A DNA stretch of 64,000 nucleotides. Source: Actinomadura violacea. Its GTDB lineage: Bacteria > Actinomycetota > Actinomycetes > Streptosporangiales > Streptosporangiaceae. The notes below the pieces were generated by a model. The model was not told the DNA's origin. It saw nothing but the letters and a program-made list of their open reading frames with translations, and ran no database searches. The translations under genes and the position numbers were made by a program. Positions 26,326-36,120 of this stretch are shown here, one piece after another. Every line of letters starts with the position of its first letter. Positions within the stretch are counted from its first letter, which is position 1. The stretch spans positions 310,001 to 374,000 of the forward strand of contig NZ_JAGEPF010000006.1 of the NCBI RefSeq assembly GCF_017573465.1, written 5' to 3'.

Positions 26326-27450
26326 TTAGGCGACGTTCGCCTTGTTGACGATTTTGCGTAGGTGTTCGTCAGTGGCGTGTTTGTTCCGCCAGATGATGTA
26401 GCGGCGGATCATGCTGCCTTGTTCCTTGTGGCTTGCATGGTCAGTGCCGTCGAGGGCGAAGTAGCGCAGGGCGGTGAACTGGGCCTCGATCCGGTTGAGC
26501 CATGAGGAGTTGGTCGGGGTGTAGGCGATCTCGACGTTGTTGGCTTCGGCCCAGTCCTCGACCCGGCGGCACCGCTTGGTGGTCAGGTGCGGGGAGTAGT
26601 TGTCGCACACGATCTCGATACGTGTCTTTGGTGGGTAGAGGCTGCGCAGGTAGCGGCAGAATTCCAGGAACTTCGACCGGTTCTTGGTCTTCTTGACGTG
26701 CCCATAAAGTTTGTCCCTGCCCAGGTCGTAGGCGGCGAACAGGTGCCGGACCCCGTGAGGGCGGGTGTAGGTCGCCCGCCGACGGGGCCTGGGTTCGCGG
26801 CCGGGGTCCTTGTGACGGCCGCCGTGTCCGGCCCAGTGGCGGTCGGGGTGGGGCTGGAGGTTGAGCGGACCGAACTCATCCATGCACAACACCACCTCGG
26901 GCTCGCCGCGATCGGGGATGACCTGTCCGTCGGCGATCGCATACAGGTGCTCGACGCGCGCCTTTTGGCGGCGTAGTCCGGATCACGTGAGGTCTTCCAG
27001 GTCTTCACGCGTTGAAATGAGACACCTTCCTCGCGGGCAGGATGCGCAGGCCCTCGTGGCTGATGTCTTCGACCACCCCCTCGGCGACCAGGAAGTCGGC
27101 CAGCTTGGCCAGGCTCCAGGTCGAAAACGGCAGGCCGTGCTCGGCGGACTTGGCGATCTTCTTGAACTCCCGACGTTCGGGCAGGGTGAACTTCTTCGGC
27201 CGCCCGCCCTTGTACTTGGGACACAGCGAATCGAAGCCATCGGCGTTGAAGTTATGGATCACATCCCGGACCCGGCCGGGACTGGTGAATGTAACCTCGG
27301 CGATCTTGTTCACGCTCATGCCCTGGGCGGACAGCAGCACCATCTGCGCTCGCCGCCAGGTCACCACCGAACCGGCCCCCTGCGGATGATCCGCAACAAC
27401 CGACGGCCTTCGTCCTCATCGATCTCACGGACCCGCACCCGTTCTGCCAC
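26326..27450 (-). pseudogene. IS630-family transposase, multiply frameshifted
   Basis: The sequence is collinear with a full-length IS630 transposase but split over several frames. VREIDEDEGRRLLRIIRR comes first, then RRAQMVLLSAQGMSVNKIAE with HTH, then EEGVSFQRVKTWKTS, then VVLCMDEFGPLNLQPHP onward. DDE residues lie in CMDEF, VCDNYSPH and WLNRIEAQF. Frame changes near 27368, 27020 and 26950 destroy the gene. The C-terminus (RRYIIWRNKHATDEHLRKIVNKANVA) is intact. Confidence 0.88.
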
Positions 27451-28022
27451 CCGCACAGACTGACCGTGATATACCGCCGGGGCCAGCACCCAGACGGCGC
27501 GTCACCGCAACAGGGCGAACGTTGCTTGATACGGCACTAGAAACTCATACGCCATACTCATCGAACCGCCCATGACCGCCGCCCACCGCCCGGTCGCGGA
27601 TCCTCTAGCATTCCACGACCAATGACGATACTGCAGGTCAAGTATCATCCGTCCCGCGAGGTCCAAACCACCCGAAGGTCACCCACCAGCCGAGACGCAC
27701 AAGTCAATAGCAGCGTCTTGCCGCCCCTGCTCTCCATCCGCTCTCAAAAGCACCGCGCCGAGTGCTCACCCCACGGTCCTGTATCGGTCGACCGGCCCCG
27801 GAGACTCGGCCGAATGCGTCGCTCCGCCGAGCGCACGCAGCAGCCCCTCGCCGACACCGACACCGCCTCATTCACCATCTCTGCGAGCCCCGGGGGCAAT
27901 GAGGCCCCAGGTTGGCCACTCCGGCGCCGTGTCGTCTCCCATCGCCGTTTGGGCTGCTCGTACCCCGCGCTCTCGAAGTGACGCGATGCCTGGATATGGC
28001 CGCGTTTGGGTAGAGTGCGATT
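27451..28022. other. Gap without a supported gene
   Basis: About 570 bases between the IS630 remnant and the next small gene. No family, repeat or hairpin was found. It includes the right flank of the IS and the promoter of the gene at 28023. Confidence 0.45.
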
Positions 28023-28322
28023 GTGGTGGATGTGACGCCCGAGCGCGCGAATGCGGACGAGTTGTCGACCCTGTCGTCCAAGCAACTGCACGACCAGGCG
28101 GTCGACCTGGCCAAGGACCGCAACGACATCGCGTTCGTGTGGGAACTGCTGCGGGCCATACCCGCCGCGGTCGCGGCCACCGGTCAGTTCGACCGCGCCG
28201 AGTTCGACCTCTTGCACGGCCTCTCGCTGCTGCAGGAGTTGACCCACGCGGGCCAGGGTGAGGTCGCCAATGCGCTCAGGCCCTTCTACATCGACTATCT
28301 CACCCAGCACAGCGGCTCCTGA
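28023..28322 (+). CDS. Small helical hypothetical protein
   Basis: The 99-residue product begins at a GTG and is helical and acidic (NADELSTLSSKQLHDQAVDLAKDRNDIAFVWELLRAIP...). It ends ALRPFYIDYLTQHSGS. No membrane segment or motif is visible. The regular composition and lack of overlapping alternatives support it as real. Function unknown. Confidence 0.6.
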   Translation: MVDVTPERANADELSTLSSKQLHDQAVDLAKDRNDIAFVWELLRAIPAAVAATGQFDRAEFDLLHGLSLLQELTHAGQGEVANALRPFYIDYLTQHSGS

Positions 28323-28399
28323 CCGGACGCCGGCGGCCACAACCGGCTGGCGTCGTGGCCCATCACAGACGCAGTGCACGGGCAGTCGTGCGCTGTTGC

Positions 28400-28670
28400 G
28401 GCAGCCCCCCGGCCGAGCGGGCCTTGGTGGGCGCAGGCGACGCCGCGCAGCATATTGCGCGCCTGGCTCGGGGCGACGGCGCCGTGCAGGTCGTGGCCGG
28501 TGACGTCACCGATGACCAGGGCGGCCTCACCTGGAGAGTGAGGAGCTGTCGTCCCAGTCGCCGCCGACCTGACGGAGCCGGTGTAGCGGCCGGCGTTCTG
28601 CAGGTGGTCGGCCCTGAGGCAGAGCGGAGAGCAGGCAGCGCTGGAGGCGTTCGACGATCGCCTGGGGCCT
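28400..28670 (-). pseudogene. Second SpoIIE phosphatase remnant
   Basis: On the minus strand, QAIVERLQRCLLSALPQ is followed by QVGGDWDDSS, a stop, and then in another frame ALVIGDVTGHDLHGAVAPSQARNMLRGVA. Together they match the start of a SpoIIE/PP2C phosphatase domain, including the metal-binding GDVTGHD. The rest is gone. It differs from the copy at 10027, so it is a separate decayed gene rather than the same duplication. Confidence 0.75.
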
Positions 28671-28741
28671 CGGGCAGGGTCGGACGTTGCCGTCGGCGGC
28701 AGGCGCGCCCGTCCCTGCTCACACCGGTCTGGTGCAGGCAG

Positions 28742-28966
28742 TCACGGTCGGTGTCTGTCCCCGGGCGCGGTGAGCAGTACGACGGAGATCAGGGACTCGC
28801 ATGAACGGCTGGCCTTGCTGAACATCAGCTTGGCGAAGGACTCCAGGCGGGCGGCGACGCCCTCCAGTTCGGGCCAGCAGCTACACCTGCTCACCTCCCC
28901 GGCCACGGCCGCCGGCACCGGGCCAGCGGCCGGAGCTCCAGCGGGCGGGCTGAGCGTTCTGGTCAT
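28742..28966 (-). CDS. Small hypothetical protein
   Basis: A 74-residue frame starts at the ATG at 28966 with a good AAGGAG seven bases upstream. It has an Ala/Pro-rich start, then LEGVAARLESFAKLMFSKASRSCESLISVVLL. The last 15 residues may be out of family. It could be a truncated gene. No function can be assigned. Confidence 0.4.
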   Translation of the reverse strand: MTRTLSPPAGAPAAGPVPAAVAGEVSRCSCWPELEGVAARLESFAKLMFSKASRSCESLISVVLLTAPGDRHRP

Positions 28967-29184
28967 GACGGGCTCCTTCAGCGATCTCCAACGAATGCGA
29001 CCCACCATAGGGGCCGGGAAGATCGCCGCCATCGCCCCTGCGGCCACGGTGGTCGTCAGAACTTGGGCCAGCGCCGGCGCCCCGGGTGGACGCAGGTCGT
29101 ACACGGGTCCGGCGTCTCCGCCCCGGGATGATGTGGTCGGTGTGTGTCTGGGGGATCGCGATCGGGCGCCTACCGTTGGTCGTC

Positions 29185-29592
29185 ATGGGCTTCTACACCC
29201 CGGCGGGCTGGGAACTGTCCGACGCCGTAGAGGCGGCGCTGAGTGCTGCCGGAGTCAAGGGCGCTGATCTGGCGAAGGCGCCCTGCGAGGCCGCAAGCCT
29301 GGCAGGCGGCGGGTTCCGGCTCCGTGGCCGCGGTGACAAGGTCGAGGTCTTCCACTCCCTGGACGTCCAGTACCTGCGGACGTGGCCCGGGCCCGACGGC
29401 GCCGCCCACCACCGCATCGCCTCGGTGATGCTCAGTGCGATCGCCGACGTCCTGATCGCCGCCGGGTTCGGGTTCACGGTACGGCTCACCGAACCCATCA
29501 CCGCCGCCGACGACACCGGCCGATACGGGCCCGTTCTGCTGGTGCACACGGCACGGGGTTGGGAAGTACCGGTTGAAGAAGCCGTCGGTTAG
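29185..29592 (+). CDS. Conserved-looking hypothetical protein
   Basis: The 135-residue product begins MGFYTPAGWELSDAVEAALSAAGVKGADL. Its pattern is alpha/beta, with GFRLRGRGDKVEVFHSLDVQYLRTWPGP and VLIAAGFGFTVRLTEP. There is no signal peptide or membrane helix. The ATG at 29185 has no ribosome-binding site, and TACCGT about 12 bases upstream could be the -10 of a leaderless transcript. Function unknown. Confidence 0.6.
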   Translation: MGFYTPAGWELSDAVEAALSAAGVKGADLAKAPCEAASLAGGGFRLRGRGDKVEVFHSLDVQYLRTWPGPDGAAHHRIASVMLSAIADVLIAAGFGFTVRLTEPITAADDTGRYGPVLLVHTARGWEVPVEEAVG

Positions 29593-29781
29593 TGCACGCA
29601 TCGGGAGCACCAGACCGCCGCGGCGGTGGCAGGCGGCCTGGTCGATGCTGGGGTGCAACTGGGTGGTGTCAGGGACGATCCAGGCGGTCTGTCCGGAGGT
29701 GCCGTCGGTGAGCTCTTGACCTGGACGGACGAGGTTTTCGGCAGGGACAGCCCTGGGGAACCTCCAACAGTGAGTGGGTGC

Positions 29782-31011
29782 TCACCGCTGCTGGAGTAGT
29801 GCGGTGGCGTTGTGCTGAACTCGGCTCAGCAGCTGCCGGAGGCTGATGCGTTCGTCCGGGGAGAGGTCCTCCAGGAGGCTCTGTTCGATCTGCTGGTGGA
29901 TCGGCCAGAGGGCGGCTAGAGCCTGTTCGCCTGCGGGGGTGCAGGTGTAACCGTCCCCATCTGGGGCGAGCCAGCCGCGTTCGTTCAACGGGGCGATCAG
30001 GGCGTCCAGTTCGTCAGATCCAACGCCCAGGTCGCGGCGGAGTTCCGCGGCCGGAGTCCGCTTCTCGGCGGCGACCACCATTACAGCGGTCAGCTGGGCA
30101 GAGGAGAGGCCTGCCGCCTCGCGCAGGGCATGGTCGAAGGCGTCCCTGATCAGCCGGCCGGTGAGCGAGATATCGCGGCCGAGGCTGCCGCGGATGCGTT
30201 CGGTGAGCACGGTGAGCACCATCCTGGTTCGAAGTTCGTACATCGAGATCCCGGCCGCCACCCCGACGTTGAGCGATTCCACCTGCCCGGCCATGGGGAT
30301 GGTGACCAGCAGATCGGCGGCATCCATGACCTCCCGGCTGACGCCAGCGGTCTCGCCGCCGACCACGAGCGCAACGGGGCGGCCGTCCAGTGGTGCGAGT
30401 CCTTGCACATGGCTACCCTGCGGGCTGGTGGCCACGATCTGGAATCCGGCCTCGCGCAGGCCTGCCACCATGTGCCGGGGGGAGGAGAAGCGCCGGACAC
30501 GAGTGTCCAGGACCGAGCCTCGAGAGGCGTCAAGCACGCGTCGCGAACTGAGGTCGGTGTCGAGATCTGTCAGCACGACATCGTCTACTCCGAGAGCGCG
30601 GGCGCTTCGCACGATGGTGCCCAGGTTGCCGGGGTCGGCCACGCCATCACAGACCAGCGCGAACTCGCCCCAGGGAAGGTGCGGGTCGACCGCGGCGGGT
30701 AGCGGTGCGACGGCCAGCCAGGAGACCGCGCGAGAGGCGCCGGCCACCTGCCGCAAAACGCCGTCGCGGACACGGTGGACAGCGACCTCCCCCTGGTGCA
30801 GCCGCTCTGCGAGCTCGTCGTCCTCCGCCGTATCGGCCCCTTGCGCGCGCAGCACCACCTCGAGCCGGGCCTCGGCCGCACGAACCTGTTCGATCAGGGA
30901 ACGGCCCTCGAGAACGCAGCGCCCGGCGGCGATGCGCTGAGTGCGGGTCTGCAGCGCGCGCGCCTGAACGACCCGCGGATCCTTGACAGAGGTCACCACG
31001 TCTTCGGCCAC
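29782..31011 (-). CDS. SpoU/TrmH-type RNA 2'-O-methyltransferase fused to a MarR-like domain
   Basis: The 409-residue protein has a substrate-binding domain (about 1-105) and then a SPOUT methyltransferase domain (about 112-262). The three SpoU motifs are clear: DGVADPGNLGTIVRSARALG, VALVVGGETAGVSREV and VTIPMAGQVESLNVGVAAGISMYEL. They should bind S-adenosylmethionine in the trefoil knot and methylate a ribose in rRNA or tRNA. Residues about 275-409 form a MarR-like winged helix (AAGLSSAQLTAVMVVAAEKRTPAAELRRDLG...YTCTPAGEQALAAL...LSPDERISLRQLLSRV). That fusion is unusual. Relatives include rRNA enzymes giving thiostrepton-type resistance. A GTG at 31011 is the start, with a weak ribosome-binding site. 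Confidence 0.88.
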   Translation of the reverse strand: MAEDVVTSVKDPRVVQARALQTRTQRIAAGRCVLEGRSLIEQVRAAEARLEVVLRAQGADTAEDDELAERLHQGEVAVHRVRDGVLRQVAGASRAVSWLAVAPLPAAVDPHLPWGEFALVCDGVADPGNLGTIVRSARALGVDDVVLTDLDTDLSSRRVLDASRGSVLDTRVRRFSSPRHMVAGLREAGFQIVATSPQGSHVQGLAPLDGRPVALVVGGETAGVSREVMDAADLLVTIPMAGQVESLNVGVAAGISMYELRTRMVLTVLTERIRGSLGRDISLTGRLIRDAFDHALREAAGLSSAQLTAVMVVAAEKRTPAAELRRDLGVGSDELDALIAPLNERGWLAPDGDGYTCTPAGEQALAALWPIHQQIEQSLLEDLSPDERISLRQLLSRVQHNATALLQQR

Positions 31012-31039
31012 CAGGCAATGGTCCCATCGCGAGCGCGGA

Positions 31040-31410
31040 TCAGACGACTGAGCGGCGCGGCGACCGGGCCACTGGCCGGGTCAGGGGCCAGCCGGTGAGG
31101 CGCCCGTCGGCGGTGACGCGGTCCAGCAGCACCCCGCCGACCACCAGCCGACCGTCGGCCTCGGCTGCGGCGATCTGGTCGGTCAGCGGGAGCGGGTGGA
31201 CCTGGAACTCGTCGCTGTCGGCGATCAGGTGCCAGCCGGGCCCGGTGTCAGTGGCCGCGGCGTATTGCTCGGGCTCCAGCGCTGCGACCGGATGCCCGGG
31301 ACCGGCGGCCGCGACCAGGTGCGCGAGGGTCTCGGCGTAGCTCGATCGGGTCGTGGCGACCGGGATGGCGTCGACGAACCGGTCCACCGCCACGGCAACG
31401 GACCCGGCGG
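31040..31410 (-). pseudogene. Possible tyrosine-recombinase N-terminal fragment
   Basis: A startless open frame contains AVAVDRFVDAIPVATTRSSYAETLAHLV, which resembles the core-binding domain of tyrosine integrases. The following sequence (GWHLIADSDEFQVHPLPLTDQ...) is not recognisable as a catalytic domain. It ends near the start of the methyltransferase gene. The assignment is weak. Confidence 0.35.
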
Positions 31411-31916
31411 CCCCGCCGACCGACGCATGGGCGGGTGTCCCCGCCGACGGGTCGGGGAAATGCGACTGTCGATTTCCGAAGTCGTCTGCACAAAGGTCCG
31501 AAGTCGTGTGCACAAGCCGTTTGGCCGAGGTCATTTGGGCCAGATCATCGATGTGAGTTCTTTGAGCTCGCTGAGTCGCAGCAGGTGCGCGGTGAGAACG
31601 TAGAGGACGGCTCCGGCTGCTGTAGCCGCGCTGATGGTGGTGAGTGCGCCGTTCGTTCCTTTGCCGAAGGCGGGGCTGAGTGCCTGGGTGATGAGGGCTG
31701 CACCGGTGGCGGCGATGGCGGCGGCTCAGGACGCGCCCCGGCCGCCACCGGCCGAGCCACTCGGCGGGCCACTCGGCGGGCAGCGCCCGGACCCGGCCGG
31801 GTCGACGGGGTGACCTGCACCGTTTGCGATCTTCAGATCGCGTATGACGCAGCCGTGCGTTGATCAGGACGGCGATCAGATCGCTCCTCCGGCTGTGGCA
31901 GCAGCCGGGCGGACGG
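31411..31916. other. Gap without a supported gene
   Basis: About 500 bases with only short, biased frames. I see no promoter, hairpin or transposon end. Confidence 0.4.
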
Positions 31917-32321
31917 TCAGGGGCGGCCAAGTATCCGCACGGCCCGAGCGGCCGCGGTGGCGATGTCGGTGGCCCGGCACAGCGGCTCCAACTCCGGGAC
32001 GTTGCACAAGGATCCCGGCCAGGCCCAGAACCACCACAGGTCGCCGCCTTCTCGGCTGCGGCACCACAGTTCCTGCCAACCGCCGGCTCTTCGTGCGCCC
32101 GCCCGCCGGGCGTCCGGCCAGGCGCCCTGCGACCCGGCTGGGAAGTAGATCCGGACCGCCCCGTGCGCGCACACGGTCGCGGTCAATCCGCCGGCCCTGA
32201 GCACCTTGACCAGCGCACGAGCCAACGGCGGCCATCCCAACCCGATCGCCTCGGAGTCGCCCGGCATCCGTCCCACTGCCACCTCACCCAAGAGCGCCAC
32301 TATCAGCAACGAGTCGTTCAC
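31917..32321 (-). CDS. Small actinobacterial hypothetical protein
   Basis: The 134-residue product starts at a GTG at 32321. It has an N-terminal helical part (LLGEVAVGRMPGDSEAIGLGWPPLARALVKVLRAG), a strand TVCAHGAVRIYFP, and a Trp-rich C-terminal segment GGWQELWCRSREGGDLWWFWAWPG. The end is typical of short proteins found next to HTH regulators in Streptomyces relatives, although no such regulator remains here. Function unknown. Confidence 0.65.
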   Translation of the reverse strand: MNDSLLIVALLGEVAVGRMPGDSEAIGLGWPPLARALVKVLRAGGLTATVCAHGAVRIYFPAGSQGAWPDARRAGARRAGGWQELWCRSREGGDLWWFWAWPGSLCNVPELEPLCRATDIATAAARAVRILGRP

Positions 32322-32508
32322 TCACAGTGCCAGAATCGGGTGTGCGATGGAACCCCTCGGACAGGTCTCGGGTCATCTCACCGGTCTAGCCGGGCCCAGG
32401 CGGTGATGACTCTTGACGGTGCACCGAGTGATCCACCGATGTCGGCGGGACGGCTGCGGTGCTTTGTCTGGCGGCTGGTGCTCCCGCGCGGTGCCCGGCG
32501 CGGTGGCT

Positions 32509-33748
32509 CTAGTCGGTCGGGCCTTGGTCTGCGGGGGCGCTGAGTGGTAGGCGCAGGACCATGCAGGTTCCGGTGGGACGGTCGGCGATGTGCAGGGTGC
32601 CGTGGTGGGTTTCGGCGGTCTGGCGGGCGATGGCCAGGCCGAGGCCGGTGCCGTGGGGGTCGGTGCGGCGGGCGTCGGGGCGGCGGTAGAAGCGCTGGAA
32701 GACGGTTTCGCGTTCGCCTTCGGGGATGCCGGGGCCGTCGTCGGTGATCTTTACGACCGCCTGCTGCTGCCCGGTGGCGTCATCGTGTTCGGTGGTGGCC
32801 GAGACCTCGATGCGGGTGCGGGCGTGGCGTTCGGCGTTGGCGAGCAGGTTGGCCAGCAGCCGGATCAGACGGGAGCGGCAGCCGTCCACGACGGCGGGAT
32901 GGTCCAGGTGCATGTCCAGGGTGTGGCGGCAGGGGCGTTGCCCGAGCAGGTCGCGGATCAGCTGGCAGATCTCCAGCGGTTCGATGTCGGTGGGGGCGCC
33001 GGCGTCCAGGCGGGCCAGTTCCAGCAGGTCGGAGACGATGTCGCCGAGGCGTTCGGCGTCTTGCAGGGCGGCTTGCAGGACTCGGTGCGAGTCGACGTCG
33101 GGGTCGGCCAGGGCCTCTTCCAGCCGGGTTTGGAGTCCGGTGAGGGGGTTGCGCAGGTCGTGGGAGGCGTCGGCGACCTCTTGGCGCTGCCGCTTGAGGG
33201 TCTCGCGGAGCGCTTGGATCGCCTGGTGTTTCTCTGCCTGGGCGTGCCGTAGTTGCCGGTTGGCCTCCTGCAGTTCGCTGGATCGGGCGTACATCTCGCC
33301 TTCGATCCAGGAACCGTGCGGGCACGGCGGTCGTCGACGGCGGCTCTCCCAGTTCCTGGATGAACGCGGTGATGTCCTCCACCCGGTGCATGATCAGCCT
33401 CACTTGGCCGTCCGGTTCGAGCAGCGGCGCGTTCACGGTGCTCCAGAACCGCTTCTCATGGTGTCCCGGCCGGTCCGGGTCCGCCAGGTCGTAGCGGTTC
33501 CAGGGCATGACGTAGGGCTGCCGTTCGGCCAGGACCCATTCCAGCGCGGCCCGCCAGTGCCGGGCGTTGGAGCCGGAGGTGTCGCCGGGCAGCGCTTGGA
33601 AGATGTTCCGGCCGACCAGTTGGTCCCGGGGACACCGCGCGAGCTGCTCGTACTCCCGGCTCACCGCGACGAACACCAGGTCGGGTGAGATCAGCGCGCA
33701 CGCCACCGGCAGCTCATCGAACACTGCCGCAAAGTCCACCTCCACCAC
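32509..33748 (-). pseudogene. PAS-domain sensor histidine kinase, frameshifted
   Basis: From the GTG at 33748 one frame encodes a PAS domain (residues 1-135: FAAVFDELPVACALISPDLVFVAVSREYEQLARC ... LIMHRVEDITAF). Near 33300-33340 the frame changes by one base. The second frame then continues with a coiled coil, the HisKA His in VADASHDLRNPLTG, N-box LANLLANAERHA, DDGPGIP and GTGLGLAIARQTAETHHG, ending at 32509. Joined, they would make a cytosolic kinase of about 412 residues. No response regulator is adjacent. It is either a true frameshift or a sequencing error. Confidence 0.8.
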
Positions 33749-33901
33749 CCTGCCGACCTACCCCACCTGGGCGAACCCGCACATGGGCGGCGACAGGCCG
33801 TTGGTCAAGAACACGGGGGCTCGCCGACGATGCCGTTCCCGCGGGTCTCGCCGGTTCGGGCGGCGGGCCGGGGAGACGGGTGCGGGCCGGTTGTGTTCGG
33901 G

Positions 33902-35515
33902 TCACACGTGGGTGGTTTGGGCCCTGGGTGTGGCCTGGTCGTCTGGTTCGGTCTTGGGGATGAGGACGGTGGCGGTCAGTCCGAGCAGGACGAAGCCCGC
34001 GGCGAGGTAGCCGCCCAGGGTGATGCCGTCGGTCATGGCGGTGCGGCCGGCTTCGGCGATGGTCTGGGTCTGGGGTTGGGCGGCGAGCCCTTCGATGGCG
34101 GCGCCCGCGCTGTCGGTGATGGCGCGGCTGTACTGGTCGACTTGGGCCGTTTCCACGCCGGTGTCTTTGAGTTCGTCGTGCACCTGGGAGCTGAGGGTGG
34201 TGAAGAACACCGTGGTCAGGACCGCGATGCCCAGGGCGGAGCCGAGTTGGCGGAAGGTGCTCTGGACGCCGGAGGCCTGTCCGGTGCTGCTCTCGGGGAT
34301 GGCGTTGAGGACCACGTTGGTGACCTGGGCGGTCGCGAACCCGACGCCCGCGCCGTACACGCACAGGATCAGCGCGATCGACCACCACGAACTGCCGGTG
34401 GAGGCGAACAGGGCGAGCGCGCCCAGCCCGGCGGCCTCCAGGGCGAGGCCGAGGCGAAGCATCGCCAGCGCCGAGACCTTGCCGGCCATGCCGAAACTGG
34501 CGCCGCTGGCGATGAAGCTGCCGATGGCGACCGGGAGCAGCGCCAAGCCGGACTGCAGGGCGCTGTGGCCGAGGGTGAACTGCAGCCACAGCGGCAGGAC
34601 GGCCACAATTCCGAACTCTCCGAGCCCGATGATGAGGGTGGCGATGTTGCCGTTGCGGAAGGACGCCTTGGAGAACAATCCGAGGTCCATGAGCGCCTTG
34701 CCGGGGTCGGTGCCGCGGCGCAGGGCCGCCTGCCGCCACACGAACGCCCCCAGCGCGACGGCCGAGCCGATCAGGGCGGCCAGGACGGGTGAGAGCCCGC
34801 CGTCCCAGCTGAACCCGCCGATCTGCAGCGGATGGATGGTCTGGATCCAGCCGTAGGTGCGTCCCTCGACCAGCCCGAAGGCCAGCAGCCCGAGGCCGAG
34901 CACCGACAGGGCAGCGCCGGTGGCGTCGAGGCGCCCGCCGGGGCGGGGCGAGGGCGCGATCCAGGCCAGGACGCCGAAGACGATGACGACAGCGAGGGGC
35001 ACGTTGATGCCGAACGCCCACCGCCAGGAGGCGTGTTCGGCCAGCCAGCCGCCCAGCAGCGGCCCGAGGGCCGCGGCGGCGCCGATGGTCGATCCCCAGA
35101 CCGCGAAGGCCTGACCGCGCGCCTTGCCGGTGAAGTTGGCGTTCAGCAGCGACAGCGACGTCGGCAGCAGCATCGCCGCGCCCGCACCCTGCAGGAAGCG
35201 GGCCACGATGAGCGGGCCACCGCCCGGGGCCAGCCCGGCCAGGACGCTGGTCGCGCCGAAGACCACGACGCCGGCGACGAAGACGCGGCGGGCCCCGACG
35301 ATGTCGGCGACCCGCCCGACCACCAGCAGCAGCGCCGCGAAGACGATGGCGTAGGACTCCTGGATCCACTGCGCCTGCGTGGAGCCGGCGTCCAGATCCT
35401 CGATGACCGAGGGGATGATCACGTTCACGATCGTGGTGTCCACCACGATCAGCGCCACGCCGAGGGCGATGGCGATCAACCCGAGCCAGCGGCGGACGTT
35501 CGACGCCTCACCCAC
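33902..35515 (-). CDS. DHA2-family MFS drug exporter (14 TM)
   Basis: The 537-residue transporter is proton-coupled and of the EmrB/QacA type. VDTTIVNVIIPSV is motif D1, GRVADIVGARRVF is motif A and GPLLGGWLAEHASWRWAFGINVPLA is motif C. About 14 hydrophobic helices follow. The GTG at 35515 is preferred because GGAGG lies five bases upstream; an ATG four codons earlier has no such site. It is divergent from a MarR gene with a palindrome between them, so export of a toxic compound is probably induced by that compound. Confidence 0.92.
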   Translation of the reverse strand: MGEASNVRRWLGLIAIALGVALIVVDTTIVNVIIPSVIEDLDAGSTQAQWIQESYAIVFAALLLVVGRVADIVGARRVFVAGVVVFGATSVLAGLAPGGGPLIVARFLQGAGAAMLLPTSLSLLNANFTGKARGQAFAVWGSTIGAAAALGPLLGGWLAEHASWRWAFGINVPLAVVIVFGVLAWIAPSPRPGGRLDATGAALSVLGLGLLAFGLVEGRTYGWIQTIHPLQIGGFSWDGGLSPVLAALIGSAVALGAFVWRQAALRRGTDPGKALMDLGLFSKASFRNGNIATLIIGLGEFGIVAVLPLWLQFTLGHSALQSGLALLPVAIGSFIASGASFGMAGKVSALAMLRLGLALEAAGLGALALFASTGSSWWSIALILCVYGAGVGFATAQVTNVVLNAIPESSTGQASGVQSTFRQLGSALGIAVLTTVFFTTLSSQVHDELKDTGVETAQVDQYSRAITDSAGAAIEGLAAQPQTQTIAEAGRTAMTDGITLGGYLAAGFVLLGLTATVLIPKTEPDDQATPRAQTTHV

Positions 35516-35537
35516 AATTACCTCCATGGTGTAATAA

Positions 35538-35550
35538 CTTCATGATGAAG
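35538..35550. promoter_or_regulatory. MarR operator candidate
   Basis: CTTCATGATGAAG is a perfect 13-base palindrome in an AT-richer strip (TAATAA...GGTAATT) between the MFS and MarR starts. It probably binds MarR and controls both genes. Confidence 0.65.
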
Positions 35551-35607
35551 GTAATTCGACGGCGGTAGGTTGTCAAACGACTACGACGGGGGAGGAACGG
35601 AGACCGC

Positions 35608-36096
35608 ATGAGCGAGCCGCTTCAGCCGCAGTACGAGCGGCTGCTGGAGAGCCTGCGCGGCTACGGGGCCAACTACCGGGAGTTCAGCCGCAGGTTCGCG
35701 ACCTGGCTGGGTCTGCACTCCACCGACGCCGAGGCCCTCATCGAGATTCTCGGCGCCGAGGAACGCGGTCTGCCGCTGTCCCCGGCCCGGCTCAGCGAGC
35801 GCATCTCCCTGTCCTCGGGCGCGACCACCGCCCTGCTGAACCGCCTGGAGCAAGCCGGGCACGTCGTGCGCACCCGCGAGCACGCCGACCGGCGGATCGT
35901 CACCCTGCACAGCAGCCGACGCGTCCAGCACCTCGCCGACGAATTCTTCGGTCCCCTCGCAGACCGCGTCGACACCGTCATGTCCGCCTACCCGCCCCCC
36001 CTGCTCGAACAGTTCCAGACCTTCCTCACCGACCTGAGCGGCGCCATGAACGACCAACTCGCCACCGACCCGCCCCGCCCGCCCACAGAACGCTGA
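35608..36096 (+). CDS. MarR-family transcriptional regulator
   Basis: The 162-residue protein has dimer helices at both ends and a winged HTH: PLSPARLSERISLSSGATTALLNRLEQAGHVVRTREHADRRI. The DxR in the wing is the family hallmark. GGGGAGGAACGGAGACCGC before the ATG at 35608 supplies the ribosome-binding site. It most likely represses the divergent MFS gene and itself through the palindrome at 35538, released by a ligand. Confidence 0.92.
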   Translation: MSEPLQPQYERLLESLRGYGANYREFSRRFATWLGLHSTDAEALIEILGAEERGLPLSPARLSERISLSSGATTALLNRLEQAGHVVRTREHADRRIVTLHSSRRVQHLADEFFGPLADRVDTVMSAYPPPLLEQFQTFLTDLSGAMNDQLATDPPRPPTER

Positions 36097-36120
36097 CGCC
36101 GCCTTTAGTTGGTGGTGCCG

